Shown piece by piece: positions 35,640 to 44,652 of a stretch of DNA of 64,000 nucleotides (the stretch's first letter is position 1; each line of letters begins with the position of its first letter). The notes under the pieces were generated by a model. That model made no database searches and was not told the origin of the DNA. It worked only from the letters and a program-made list of their open reading frames with translations. A program made the translations under genes and the position numbers. Origin of the DNA: an uncultured Fretibacterium sp. (GTDB lineage Bacteria > Synergistota > Synergistia > Synergistales > Aminobacteriaceae); contig CAMGZM010000002.1 of assembly GCA_946183145.1 (NCBI GenBank), positions 1 to 64,000 of the forward strand. Direction: 5' to 3'.

Positions 35640-36529
35640 TAGAACTTCACCCCCGAATGTGATAACACTTCAACATTGAGATCTTTGTCGAATATGATAT
35701 GCCCTCTTCTGTGGCTCCAGCATCCTACGTTCACGGCGACTCCGATTGCTGACGGATGGCGGGCAGTGTTCTCGATATTCACGCCCATAACCGCATAATT
35801 TCCGCCCATACCCTGAGGGCCGAGTCCGATTGCGTTAATTCCGTCCTCTAACAGCTTCTCCATTTTCGCGGCTCTTTCGTTGGGATTGTGCGAGCCTATC
35901 GGGCGCATTAATGCTTTTTTCGACAGGAGCGCGGCTGTTTCTACTGACGTTGCTACACCGACTCCCACAAGAAGCGGCGGGCAGGCGTTAAGTCCGTAAG
36001 TTGTCATGCGGTCAAGAACGAATTTTGTGACTCCCTCGTAGCCTTCTCCCGGCATGAGAACCATTGCATGACCCGGCAGTGTGCATCCGCCCCCGGCCAT
36101 GTACGTGTAAATCTCGCACTTGTCGGAATGTGGCACTATATCCCAAAACACTGTGGGAGTACCTTTGCCGACATTTTTCCCGGTGTTGTACTCGTCAAAA
36201 GTTTCAACCGAGTTATGACGGAGAGGAGTCTCAAACGTCGCTTTGATTACGGCCTCTTTCAACAACGCTTCAAGGTCATCAATCAGCGGGAATTTTGTTC
36301 CGCATTTCACCCAGAACTGAAGAACGCCTGTATCCTGGCATGAAGGGCGGTCAAGTTTCACGGCTAACTCCTGATTCCTGAACATCGTATCGTAGATTAC
36401 TTTTGCCATAGGGCTGTCTTCTTTTGCGCGGAGTTCCTGAAGTTTCGCGATTACGTCATCAGGCAATTTCTTTGCGGTATGTCCGACAAACTTTGCGATT
36501 ATGTCGGTCATCTTTTCGACCTGTGTCAT
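35639..36529 (-). CDS. ttdA: L(+)-tartrate dehydratase / class I fumarase, alpha subunit
   Basis: A 296-residue oxygen-sensitive [4Fe-4S] subunit. Cluster-ligand cysteines are visible in RPSCQDTGV, AGGGCTLPG and VGCWSHRRG. The sequence matches the E. coli TtdA pattern closely (NTGKN, PLRHNSVE, RPIGSHNPN), so tartrate dehydratase is favoured over fumarase, but the two overlap in specificity. It is followed by ttdB and preceded by an SLC13 carrier, parallel to the E. coli ttdA-ttdB-ttdT set. Confidence 0.88.
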   Translation of the reverse strand: MTQVEKMTDIIAKFVGHTAKKLPDDVIAKLQELRAKEDSPMAKVIYDTMFRNQELAVKLDRPSCQDTGVLQFWVKCGTKFPLIDDLEALLKEAVIKATFETPLRHNSVETFDEYNTGKNVGKGTPTVFWDIVPHSDKCEIYTYMAGGGCTLPGHAMVLMPGEGYEGVTKFVLDRMTTYGLNACPPLLVGVGVATSVETAALLSKKALMRPIGSHNPNERAAKMEKLLEDGINAIGLGPQGMGGNYAVMGVNIENTARHPSAIGVAVNVGCWSHRRGHIIFDKDLNVEVLSHSGVKF

Positions 36530-36559
36530 AAAATTTTTACCCCCTTGTGAAAATTTATA

Positions 36560-37687
36560 TTATGCCGCCGGGAAAAACGGGAAGGCCATCGGCAGTAATA
36601 TCATGCTTACTATTGTTGCGATTATGATTAACGGCAGTCCTGCTTTCACGTAATCCATGAACCTGTAATCCCCTGCTCCGACTACCATTGTGTTTGCGGG
36701 CATTCCGATAGGAGTCGCATAAGCGCATGAGCCGCCGATAACGCACGCCATCAATACGGCTCTCGGGTCAGCGTTCATTCCCTGAGCGATTGAGAGGCAT
36801 ATCGGAGCCATGAGAGCGGTTGTCGCTGTGTTGCTCATGAAGTTTGTCATCACACAGCAGAGTATGAACACAACGAACGTGAACATTGTCGGAGAAGGAT
36901 TCTCACCTAACGCGCCTATTACGGTCTCAGCGATTAATTTCCCCGCTCCTGTTTTGTCGAGGGCAGTAGCAAGTGAGAGAGTCCCGCCGAAAAGGAATAT
37001 CGTTTTGAGGTCAATGGATTTCAGCGCGTCTTCTTCTGAGATTACGTTGAAGACGATTAAAAGTATTGCGCCTATACAGCCGGTGATGCTGAGTGAGATA
37101 TGAATCTGTTTCTCGAATATCATACCGAGAAGAGTCAGAACGAGAATTATCAGCGATAAATTTTTCTTCCACTGAGGGACTGCGGAAAAATCTTTCTGTT
37201 TGTCAAATACTCCCTCGCCTTTAGGGTCATGATTCGGGAGAAGGTAGAAGCCTATTGTAGCGTAGAAAAGTATTCCCACAGCAAGAATCGGAAGTCCCAC
37301 AATCGCGTACTCAAAGAAGCCGAATCCCTCAAGCCCTGCTTTTGTCAGCGTTGACTGTGCTATGAGATTTCCGGGCGCGCCTATCATTGAGAGATTTCCG
37401 CCCATAGCCGCCGCGAATACGAGAGGCATCAACAGCCGCGAACGTTTGAAGCCCGATTTTGCCGCAATGCCAATCACGACAGGAATCAATACCGCCGCCG
37501 TTCCTGTGTTCGACAAAACACCGCTCATCAATCCGACAATTGTCATAATCGCGACGATTAACATTCTCTCAGAGCTTGCGAATTTCGTTACAATTCCGCC
37601 GATCTCGTTCGCCATTCCCGTCTCAAACAACGCGCCGCCAACGATGAACATTGCGACAAAGAGAATCACATTGCTGTCAGTGAAGCA
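36560..37687 (-). pseudogene. SLC13/DASS dicarboxylate carrier, N-terminally truncated
   Basis: The frame encodes about 370 residues of an SLC13-type carrier: NTGTAAVLIP, GNLSMIGAPGNLIA and the second signature SNTATTALMAPI. Family members have roughly 60-100 more residues at the N-terminus. Going upstream the family match runs to FTDSNVILF and then meets an in-frame TAA at 37688-37690. The first start (GTG at 37669) lies inside this conserved segment and has no ribosome site. The adjacent bases read FLAFAIVML in another frame, like a carrier's first membrane segment, suggesting an internal deletion. Probably non-functional. By context it imported tartrate or another C4 acid for TtdAB. Confidence 0.72.
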
Positions 37688-37739
37688 TTACGATTGCAAA
37701 CGCGAGGAAACACAAAGATAAATATTAATCCTCAAAATG

Positions 37740-38930
37740 TCAAGGATACTTCACGGGAAAATTTTGCTGTCTTTCAGATTCCAATTTTGGTCGCACCTTT
37801 CCTGTGAGAAGATCATTCATTGCGCCGTCTCGTATGCTTGAGATTTTTGCGCGTTCGGTTTCGAGTGATGATATTTCTTTGTCGAGTGCTGAGAGTGTAT
37901 CAGCGATTGCTATTTGTTCGTCGAGGGGCGGAAGGGGGATTGAGTATGCTGTAATTATTTTTTTTGAAATATGAGATAATCCCCCACCTAATGATAGACC
38001 TTGAATTTCTTTGCGTCTGTAAAGTAAAGAATAAAATATAAATTTGTTGTAAACTCCATCATACACTTCACAAGCACAACAATTTTGATTTGTAGTTGCA
38101 GGCACGTCTAATATAGATAACTTACCTACTGTTTCTCCACAATACATAGCTATTAGAATAGTACCGGGATTTTTTATCCTTAAGAAGTTTTCCCTTAACG
38201 CTTTTTCTGTAATTTTTTCTTCCGTACTTTTCAAAATACCATCGTTGAGGTCTGTATTCTTTACCCAAGAAATATTACCATTCACATAATACTCAGGATT
38301 ATTCCTTGAAGGTGTTGAACCTGATTCCCATTTGCCAATCTCCCCTAATGTTCTCACCTCCCAATCACCGCAGAACCCTTCAAGCCGAGTCCGCCCGGTC
38401 ATAAGCTCATCAAGTGCGCCGTCCCGGATTGCTTTCTTCTTGGTGATTAGCTCCGTGAGATTCGTTATGTGCGTGTCGAATGCCGCGAGAGTTTCGGCTA
38501 TTGCTGTTTGTTCTTTGAGCATTGGCAGGGGGATTAGAAGGTTGCGTAAATCATGCCCGGTTAATTTTGGAATGTTACCGTGAATCAGCTCGGATATATT
38601 AATTGTCTGAAGGTAGTAGAAGAGATAACGTAAAGAAGTTCCCTCCTTTTCTGCGATGACATGAGCATGATTATTTACCCATATTTTTCCTTCAGCCCAA
38701 GTTACAACAGGATTGCCATTAGGAGTTATAACGCTTCCATCTTCACCGACTAATACATATGTCCCATCAAAAATATAACTAGACACATAATCAAGAATCC
38801 CATTCGCACCATAATAAGGATATTTGCCAGCTACACGCGCTGAACTGCTAACAGGCTTTCTTTTGTTGTCCAGAATCACGCAACACTCTTCAAGTTTTTT
38901 GACCTCCCAATCACCCGGATATATCACCAT
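37740..38930 (-). CDS. hsdS: Type I restriction-modification specificity subunit (HsdS), orphan
   Basis: A 396-residue HsdS with the usual two target-recognition domains (about 1-130 and 190-325), each followed by a conserved helical spacer (EQTAIAETLAAFDTHI and EQIAIADTLSALDKEI, then IRDGAxxxLxTG). Both halves start GDWEV. No hsdM or hsdR lies nearby: lysA is upstream and the damaged carrier downstream. The target-recognition regions (about 37950-38330 and 38590-38850) are visibly AT-richer than their neighbours, pointing to transfer. It may be a donor cassette for a type I system elsewhere. GAGGGGGAT upstream of ATG 38930 could be a ribosome site. Confidence 0.88.
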   Translation of the reverse strand: MVIYPGDWEVKKLEECCVILDNKRKPVSSSARVAGKYPYYGANGILDYVSSYIFDGTYVLVGEDGSVITPNGNPVVTWAEGKIWVNNHAHVIAEKEGTSLRYLFYYLQTINISELIHGNIPKLTGHDLRNLLIPLPMLKEQTAIAETLAAFDTHITNLTELITKKKAIRDGALDELMTGRTRLEGFCGDWEVRTLGEIGKWESGSTPSRNNPEYYVNGNISWVKNTDLNDGILKSTEEKITEKALRENFLRIKNPGTILIAMYCGETVGKLSILDVPATTNQNCCACEVYDGVYNKFIFYSLLYRRKEIQGLSLGGGLSHISKKIITAYSIPLPPLDEQIAIADTLSALDKEISSLETERAKISSIRDGAMNDLLTGKVRPKLESERQQNFPVKYP

Positions 38931-38986
38931 ACGTAACCCATCCCCCTCAAAGCATTATGCACACGCCAACGCTCAAAACTCACGAT

Positions 38987-40273
38987 TTACTCCGCCTGAC
39001 CCCGCACAATATCTTCAAGGCTCTGACGCTCAGCAACGACTCTCGCTTCTCCGTTCTCCGCAAAAATCACAGCAGGCCTCGGAAGACAGTTATACGTGCT
39101 GGACATGCTGAAGGTGTATGCGCCAGTGTTGAACAGCGCAATGACATCACCGGGCTTCACTCTCTGAATTTCTGCGTCATCAATGAGAATATCACCAGAC
39201 TCGCAGCACTTTCCGACGATTGAGACTTTTCCGCCGTTCTTGGGACGGTAGATTTCTCCGTCAGCGTCATCAACTTTCACAGCGTTGTACTCTGCCTGAT
39301 AGAGCGCGTAACGTGGGTTGTCTGACATTCCGCCGTTCACAGCAATGTATGTGATTTCGGGAAGCTCGCGGACATTCTCGACAGTGTAGAGCGTTATACC
39401 TGACTCGGAAATTATCCAGCGTCCAGGCTCAAGAATCGCGCAGGGAACTTCAAGCCCGAAATTTTTGCACCCGTCGTAAAGAGTCTTCATCATAGGCTCA
39501 GTGTAAAATTCTGACTTCATGGCCGGGACTGAAGGATTTATCACAGCTCCGAATCCCCCGCCCATGTTAAGCTCGCGGGTCGTGAAATTGAGATTGTCTT
39601 TCAGGTCTTTCATCAAACGCAAAATTACTTCAAGCGATTTCGTGTAGTCGCCAGTGTCAAAAAGCTGTGAGCCTACATGAAAGTGTAATCCGGTCATGTC
39701 GATATGCTGACATTCACGCGCGAATTTTATCGCCTCCGTAAGCATTGAGCCTTCACGGGAATCGGCCGGAACTCCGAACTTTGAGTCAGTGCTTCCTGTC
39801 GCAATGTACTTGTGTGTATGCGCGTCAACTCCCGGCGCGACTCGAATCATTACCTTCTGGACTCTTCCTGCTTTTGCGGCAAATTCCTCGATAGTCTTCA
39901 GCTCATCAGGGTGATCCACGATTATGCGCCCGACTCCTGACTCTACTGCGTACTGAATCTCGCGGCGGCTTTTTGCGTTCCCGTTCATCTCTATATCTTC
40001 AGGAGGAAATCCCGCGCTTAATGCTGTGTACAGTTCACCCTCCGAAACAACATCGAGTCCGATTCCTTCCTTGTGAATCAATCTCGCCATCGCACGAATC
40101 AGGAATGCTTTTCCCGCGTAACGGACTTTCGTATTTGGCCAGCGGTTAAAGAATGTATCACGCAATTCCTTGCAGCGCGAACGGATTATCCCCGTGTCAA
40201 AAACATATAACGGAGTCCCGAATCTTTTCGCTAATTCCTGGCAGTCAATCCCGCCCCATGTTAAACGCAGCAT
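38987..40273 (-). CDS. lysA: Diaminopimelate decarboxylase
   Basis: A 428-residue PLP enzyme of fold type III making L-lysine from meso-diaminopimelate. The PLP lysine sits in VRYAGKAFL, with GLDVVSEGEL, HFHVGSQ, NMGGGFG, EPGRWI and the late CESGDIL segment. No lysine riboswitch-like leader was seen upstream. The upstream sequence is the divergent intergenic region shared with the PAS-dynamin gene. Confidence 0.95.
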   Translation of the reverse strand: MLRLTWGGIDCQELAKRFGTPLYVFDTGIIRSRCKELRDTFFNRWPNTKVRYAGKAFLIRAMARLIHKEGIGLDVVSEGELYTALSAGFPPEDIEMNGNAKSRREIQYAVESGVGRIIVDHPDELKTIEEFAAKAGRVQKVMIRVAPGVDAHTHKYIATGSTDSKFGVPADSREGSMLTEAIKFARECQHIDMTGLHFHVGSQLFDTGDYTKSLEVILRLMKDLKDNLNFTTRELNMGGGFGAVINPSVPAMKSEFYTEPMMKTLYDGCKNFGLEVPCAILEPGRWIISESGITLYTVENVRELPEITYIAVNGGMSDNPRYALYQAEYNAVKVDDADGEIYRPKNGGKVSIVGKCCESGDILIDDAEIQRVKPGDVIALFNTGAYTFSMSSTYNCLPRPAVIFAENGEARVVAERQSLEDIVRGQAE

Positions 40274-40353
40274 AAATTGAAATCCCCTTTTTGTGTCATG
40301 ATATTATTGATTAGAGATTATATAAAATTTTCTGAAAAGGTTATCACGCTATT

Positions 40354-42576
40354 ATGATTCGACTCACTGAATGGGAACGCGATAATTTCACAAATAATTC
40401 TCCTCACATCACCGTAATATTTCCGTCGAGGGAGATATATTTTTCGCCTGCAATCTTGAACGCAATGAGGCTCGACTCTTCAACATGCCCGAAAACTTTA
40501 GACCAATGGTATGAATTGTGCCACCCTGAAGATCACATGAAGCTGGCAAAACTTGAAGCGGCGATTTACGGCCATGAAGACGAGATCACAATCACACGCA
40601 AACTTTACTGCGGGGACGGCTGTTACAGAAACTTCCGGCTTGACGCTCATATTCAGCGGGACAAATCAGCAAAGCCCGTAAAGCTGACGGGGAATGAGAC
40701 TCTCCCTTTAAGCGCGTGGCTTGAGAATGCGAATGACGGCGACAGAATAGAATGCTCTGAACCTGACGGGCGTGTAAAAATCCTTGAGGCTGTGAGGGTA
40801 CAAGGCGTTATGACTCTGCGTGATGTCGAACTAATTCATGACATGGAGCAGGAGAATTTGCGGTTAAGGCGTGAGATTCAGCGGAGAATTTTTGCGCGCT
40901 CGCCAGAAATGCCAATTATCCCGGAAGATTTCACAAGTGCGTCAATGATTCGCGCACAGCTTGAGGACTGTATCAACTCTGCGTTAAACGTAATGACGGG
41001 CGATAACAGATTGAAGGCTTTGCGGCGTTCGCTGAGTGAGACAAGCATAATGATAGGCATTGCGGGACTCACATCGAGCGGAAAATCATCATTCCTCAAT
41101 TCGCTTTTGGGAGAACACTTAATCCCCGAACAGACACGTGCGACAACAAATATCCCGATAATATGCCGTGAAGGTGAAACACGACTCGCAAGAGTACACT
41201 ATCAGGACGGACGCACTGAGGAAATACGCGGTGCGAATCTCACAGCGTCATTCATGAAGGATATAGCATCAGAGAGCCACAATCCCGGAAACAGATCGGG
41301 AATCTCACGGGTCGAAATCACAATACCCGGCGCAATGATTCCAGAGGGGATATGTTTTGCCGACACTCCCGGATTTGACGCGCTTGCAGGTTCAGGGGGA
41401 GCGGCATTACGCAGCATACTTCCTGAGATTGACATGATGATTTACGTTACGCCGGTAAGAGCTAGGCTCAAGGGAGCGGATTACGATTACTTGCGCTCAT
41501 TGATGAACATGAACGACAGAATCGTTTTTGTGCTGTCTCAAATTGATTTGGAGCGTGATGACTCGGAAGCCGGGCGGGTAATACATTCGGCGCATGACAA
41601 AATTTTGTCGGACATTGAGGCGATAAGGCACGACATGAGGAAATTTTACGGGCGTGATTTTGACGTTATCCCGGTGTCGGCGAAAAATGCGCTTGAGAGT
41701 TTCTACAGCAAAAAGTCTCAGGCATGGTGCGACTCGAACATTGAAGATGCTGTGAAGTACTTTGCGCCATTGGGGAATGAGTCATATACGCGCGCTTTGC
41801 TTCTGAGGACTGAACGTTCGCTGAGGATTCTTGACGGTGCAATATCACGCAGGGAAGTAAGCGGCTCTTCACGCTGGCGGTTGCAGGAGTCAGCCGGGAA
41901 ACTGCGCAAGATTCTCGCGGATTACGGGAATGTTCCTGAAATGCCGTCGGGATATTCATTCTCAGAGAGCGTAATCACTCTCAAGAGTCAGCCTCATAAT
42001 ATTTTGTCGTCGCTGATAACTTCAATGCGTGAGAGGGAATTTCGCAGACGATTCTTTTCGCTTGATGCGTTCAAGGGCAAGAAGAAAGTGTTACTGCTTG
42101 GCGCGGAACGTGAACAGGGCATGAAACTTTTTGCGCGGCTTTCTCATAATCTCATGCTTGAGACTCTCCCGGACGGAGGAATGACTCAAGGGGAATGGCT
42201 TTGCGCGGGAAATTCAGCACCGTTTGAGTGCGTCATGATTCCTGTTACGGGGATTGACACGAATATACTCATTGCGCCGTCAAACAATGATATTGCGCGT
42301 AATGTTGACTGGCATAAATTGTTCCGTGAATATGTCCCTGTAGTCAGCGTAGATTTAGCGCGTGTTGACTCCGGGCTCTCTGACCTTGTGAACTCGCCTT
42401 ATATCACCGGGCTTGCGCTGTCTGAATGGGTGCTTTCTTTCGGGAATGCGGGATTATTCGACACGAGGCAGATTGATTTAGTCTCGCAGGTGCCGAAAAG
42501 AGTCCGTGAATTTGTCGAGCTTAACGGCTTAAAGAGTCCCGAATGGTTTATCTACGAGAACTACAAGATATTTTGA
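40354..42576 (+). CDS. PAS-like domain fused to a dynamin-family GTPase
   Basis: A 740-residue protein. Residues about 17-105 look like a PAS fold: FPSREIYFSPAILNAM, WYELCHPEDH and ITITRKLYCGDGCYRNF resemble PAS_3/fold-4 domains. A helical linker (about 160-180) leads to a dynamin-type GTPase: G1 GLTSSGKS (238-245), G2 Thr in RATTNIP, G3 DTPG (337-340), G4 SQID (395-398). The C-terminal third (about 530-740) is helical, then Rossmann-like (KKKVLLLGAEREQG) without a P-loop. No membrane segment. It stands alone. Dynamin-like proteins remodel membranes; sensory control by PAS would be unusual. Ribosome site is weak (AAAAGG, distant). Confidence 0.72.
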   Translation: MIRLTEWERDNFTNNSPHITVIFPSREIYFSPAILNAMRLDSSTCPKTLDQWYELCHPEDHMKLAKLEAAIYGHEDEITITRKLYCGDGCYRNFRLDAHIQRDKSAKPVKLTGNETLPLSAWLENANDGDRIECSEPDGRVKILEAVRVQGVMTLRDVELIHDMEQENLRLRREIQRRIFARSPEMPIIPEDFTSASMIRAQLEDCINSALNVMTGDNRLKALRRSLSETSIMIGIAGLTSSGKSSFLNSLLGEHLIPEQTRATTNIPIICREGETRLARVHYQDGRTEEIRGANLTASFMKDIASESHNPGNRSGISRVEITIPGAMIPEGICFADTPGFDALAGSGGAALRSILPEIDMMIYVTPVRARLKGADYDYLRSLMNMNDRIVFVLSQIDLERDDSEAGRVIHSAHDKILSDIEAIRHDMRKFYGRDFDVIPVSAKNALESFYSKKSQAWCDSNIEDAVKYFAPLGNESYTRALLLRTERSLRILDGAISRREVSGSSRWRLQESAGKLRKILADYGNVPEMPSGYSFSESVITLKSQPHNILSSLITSMREREFRRRFFSLDAFKGKKKVLLLGAEREQGMKLFARLSHNLMLETLPDGGMTQGEWLCAGNSAPFECVMIPVTGIDTNILIAPSNNDIARNVDWHKLFREYVPVVSVDLARVDSGLSDLVNSPYITGLALSEWVLSFGNAGLFDTRQIDLVSQVPKRVREFVELNGLKSPEWFIYENYKIF

Positions 42577-43325
42577 TGTTCGTCAAGAAATTTATCGATG
42601 AGCTTGCGCGCTATGCTGGCTTTGTCGGGGATATTCATCTTTCGGATCTCTTCAGCCTCAAAGAATCCCGCACGCAGAATTTCATTTCCGTCAGGCATGA
42701 CCTCGCCCGATTCATATTCCGCCGTAAATCCTAACATTAAGCTGTTCGGGAATGGCCATGTCTGACTCCCGAAATACTTTATGCCCTTGACGCTGATATT
42801 CACTTCCTCGCGTATTTCCCTCTTCACGGCCTCTTCAAGCCTTTCACCAGGCTCAACGAACCCCGCAATAATGCTGTAGCGGTCATCATTCCACGCTGAA
42901 TTATGAGCGAGCAATAATTTTCCGTCCTTCTCGACAGCCGTAATCACTGCCGGCGATATTGGCGCGTAAAACACAGCCCCGCATGACTCACACTCGCGCC
43001 CGTAATCGTTATCGTGAGGGAGAATTTTCCCCCCGCACCGTGAGCAGTAATTCGCATTCCTGAACCACGCACAGAACTGCAAAGCCCCCGATGCCCCGCT
43101 GAATGCCTTATCCCCGGCCATGTGCCACAAATCCCGCAAGCCTACGAGCCTTTCACCGTCAGAAAGATTCACAGGCTCTTCAACGTCAATCCATGCAGGA
43201 AGATTACGCCAAACGCCCGGAAGAGTCCGAGAGTCATGAATCACGCTTAACGACTCGCAGTCAGCATCATCAAAATCATATTGCCCGTTACAAGTCAGAA
43301 TCTTATTGCCGCAAAATATCATCAT
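42561..43325 (-). CDS. nudC: NADH pyrophosphatase / NAD-cap hydrolase (Nudix)
   Basis: A 254-residue NudC: zinc-ribbon cysteines CSRCG and CESCG, Nudix box GFVEPGERLEEAVKREIREE, and the NADH-pyrophosphatase signature form GSQTWPFPNSLM. NudC hydrolyses NADH and removes NAD caps from RNA. Its 3' end overlaps the convergent dynamin gene by 16 bases. ATG at 43325 or 43322 both fit. Confidence 0.93.
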   Translation of the reverse strand: MMIFCGNKILTCNGQYDFDDADCESLSVIHDSRTLPGVWRNLPAWIDVEEPVNLSDGERLVGLRDLWHMAGDKAFSGASGALQFCAWFRNANYCSRCGGKILPHDNDYGRECESCGAVFYAPISPAVITAVEKDGKLLLAHNSAWNDDRYSIIAGFVEPGERLEEAVKREIREEVNISVKGIKYFGSQTWPFPNSLMLGFTAEYESGEVMPDGNEILRAGFFEAEEIRKMNIPDKASIARKLIDKFLDEHQNIL

Positions 43326-43350
43326 GAATTAATCAGCTCCCTTTGTGCCG

Positions 43351-43356
43351 TATAAT
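43351..43356 (+). promoter_or_regulatory. Probable -10 box (TATAAT) for yedF-hpt
   Basis: A perfect TATAAT lies 28 bases before the yedF ATG, in the short gap between divergent nudC and yedF. The -35 region is poor. Confidence 0.45.
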
Positions 43357-43383
43357 ATACAGCAAAAAATTTCAGGTGATTAT

Positions 43384-43971
43384 ATGCTCACTGTAACAAC
43401 CGCCGGAAAATCTCCGAATGACGCAGTAAATATCGTGAAAAATGCCGTGAACAGCTCGCCGGATGAATCTTTGAAGATAGAAATCGACAGCCCAGCGCAG
43501 GCCGAAAATGTGAAGAAGTTTCTTGACGCTCAGGGATTCACAGTAGTTCCTGAAGATGACGACGGGACTCTGTATCTCACAGCCTCAAAAATTCCCGTTA
43601 GGACTCTCAAGAAAGTTTCACCCGCAAATCCTCAGCCGCAGGAATCACAAAGCACTTTAGGAGTCATTATCTCAATGCGCAACAAGGAATTAACATCTTC
43701 ATTCCTCAAAAAATTTCTCTTCTCGCTCCTCAAAGTTAAGAGCAAGCCGAATGTAATTGCACTTTTGGACTCAGCCGTGAAAATTTCCGCGTACAATTCG
43801 CCCCTGTGCGTGATTCTGAAGAAACTTGAGACTGACGGCGTGCAGATTCTTATCTCGGAATCATGCGCTGACAGGCTCGGAATCACTGAAGCCGTAGGAG
43901 CTGGAGTCGTTGCTGACATGGCCGAAATTCTTGACGAAATATTTTCATGCAGTAAGATTGTCAGCATTTGA
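43384..43971 (+). CDS. yedF: YedF-like protein (TusA-like plus DsrE-like domain)
   Basis: About 195 residues. The N-terminal part (1-70) has the TusA size and layout, but the CPxP sulfur-carrier cysteine is replaced by Ser in AGKSPNDAV. The C-terminal part is DsrE-like with ISESCADRLGITEAV, matching the cysteine-bearing segment of YedF proteins. YedF genes usually accompany selenium metabolism; no selD or other selenium gene is in the window. ATG 43384 with AGGTGA upstream gives the family N-terminus; the upstream ATG at 43345 lacks support. The loss of the N-terminal cysteine suggests altered activity. Confidence 0.7.
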   Translation: MLTVTTAGKSPNDAVNIVKNAVNSSPDESLKIEIDSPAQAENVKKFLDAQGFTVVPEDDDGTLYLTASKIPVRTLKKVSPANPQPQESQSTLGVIISMRNKELTSSFLKKFLFSLLKVKSKPNVIALLDSAVKISAYNSPLCVILKKLETDGVQILISESCADRLGITEAVGAGVVADMAEILDEIFSCSKIVSI

Positions 43972-43989
43972 ACGAAAGGGGATTTATGA

Positions 43990-44526
43990 TTGTCCTACAA
44001 ATTAGGAGACGTATTAATCTCGCGTGAGGAAATAGCAAAGAGAGTGAAGGCAGTTGCGGCAGAAATTGCGTGTGATGCTGAGAGGGACAAGCCGCTTGTG
44101 ATTGTCGGAATTTTGACGGGCGCGGCGTTTTTCCTGACGGATCTTGTTCGTGAGCTTCCGGAGGAGTTAGACGTGAGAGTCGATTTCATGTCAGTAGCTT
44201 CTTACGGGGACAGCACAAAGACGAGCGGAGTTGTGAGAATCTTCCATGACCTGAAGACTAACATCGAGGGGAAAAATGTTATTGTCGTTGAGGATATTAT
44301 TGACTCCGGCTTAACGTTGTCGCATTTGCTCGGACTCCTTAAGGGAAGGAATCCTGCGAGCCTGAAAGTGTGCGTTCTTCTCGACAAAAAGGAACGCAGA
44401 CAGGTTGAAGTCAGCGTAGATTACTGCGGGTTCAGCATCCCGGATAAATTTGTAGTTGGTTACGGGCTTGACTGCGCGGGAATGTGGCGGCATCTCAAAG
44501 ATATAAAGTACGTGATCGAAGAGTAA
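43990..44526 (+). CDS. hpt: Hypoxanthine phosphoribosyltransferase
   Basis: A 178-residue purine salvage enzyme. The PRPP-binding motif is VIVVEDIIDSGLTL; the N-terminal VGILTGAAFFLTDLVREL and the C-terminal PDKFVVGYGLD are typical of HPRT. It converts hypoxanthine and guanine to IMP and GMP. The start is TTG at 43990 after AAAGGGG; an out-of-frame ATG at 43986 is nearer but would stop early. It is 18 bases downstream of yedF. Confidence 0.92.
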   Translation: MSYKLGDVLISREEIAKRVKAVAAEIACDAERDKPLVIVGILTGAAFFLTDLVRELPEELDVRVDFMSVASYGDSTKTSGVVRIFHDLKTNIEGKNVIVVEDIIDSGLTLSHLLGLLKGRNPASLKVCVLLDKKERRQVEVSVDYCGFSIPDKFVVGYGLDCAGMWRHLKDIKYVIEE

Positions 44527-44538
44527 GAGAGGAAATAT

Positions 44539-44576
44539 TTTCCCGGTCTTTTTCTGAGTAGGCCGGGAATTCTTTT
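44539..44576 (+). terminator. Rho-independent terminator after hpt
   Basis: TTCCCGG (44540-44546) pairs with CCGGGAA (44563-44569), followed by TTCTTTT. It lies directly after the hpt stop. Confidence 0.8.
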
Positions 44577-44652
44577 ATGCGCTCATTTCTGCAAAGTCTC
44601 AATTTTCTTCAAGCGGTATAATCTACAAAACTTAAATCGGAGGTCATATCTA

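Noticed and set aside
44000-44526. Out-of-frame ATG at 43986 as the hpt start
   Set aside because: It does not lead into the hpt frame; TTG 43990 follows AAAGGGG and gives the complete family N-terminus.
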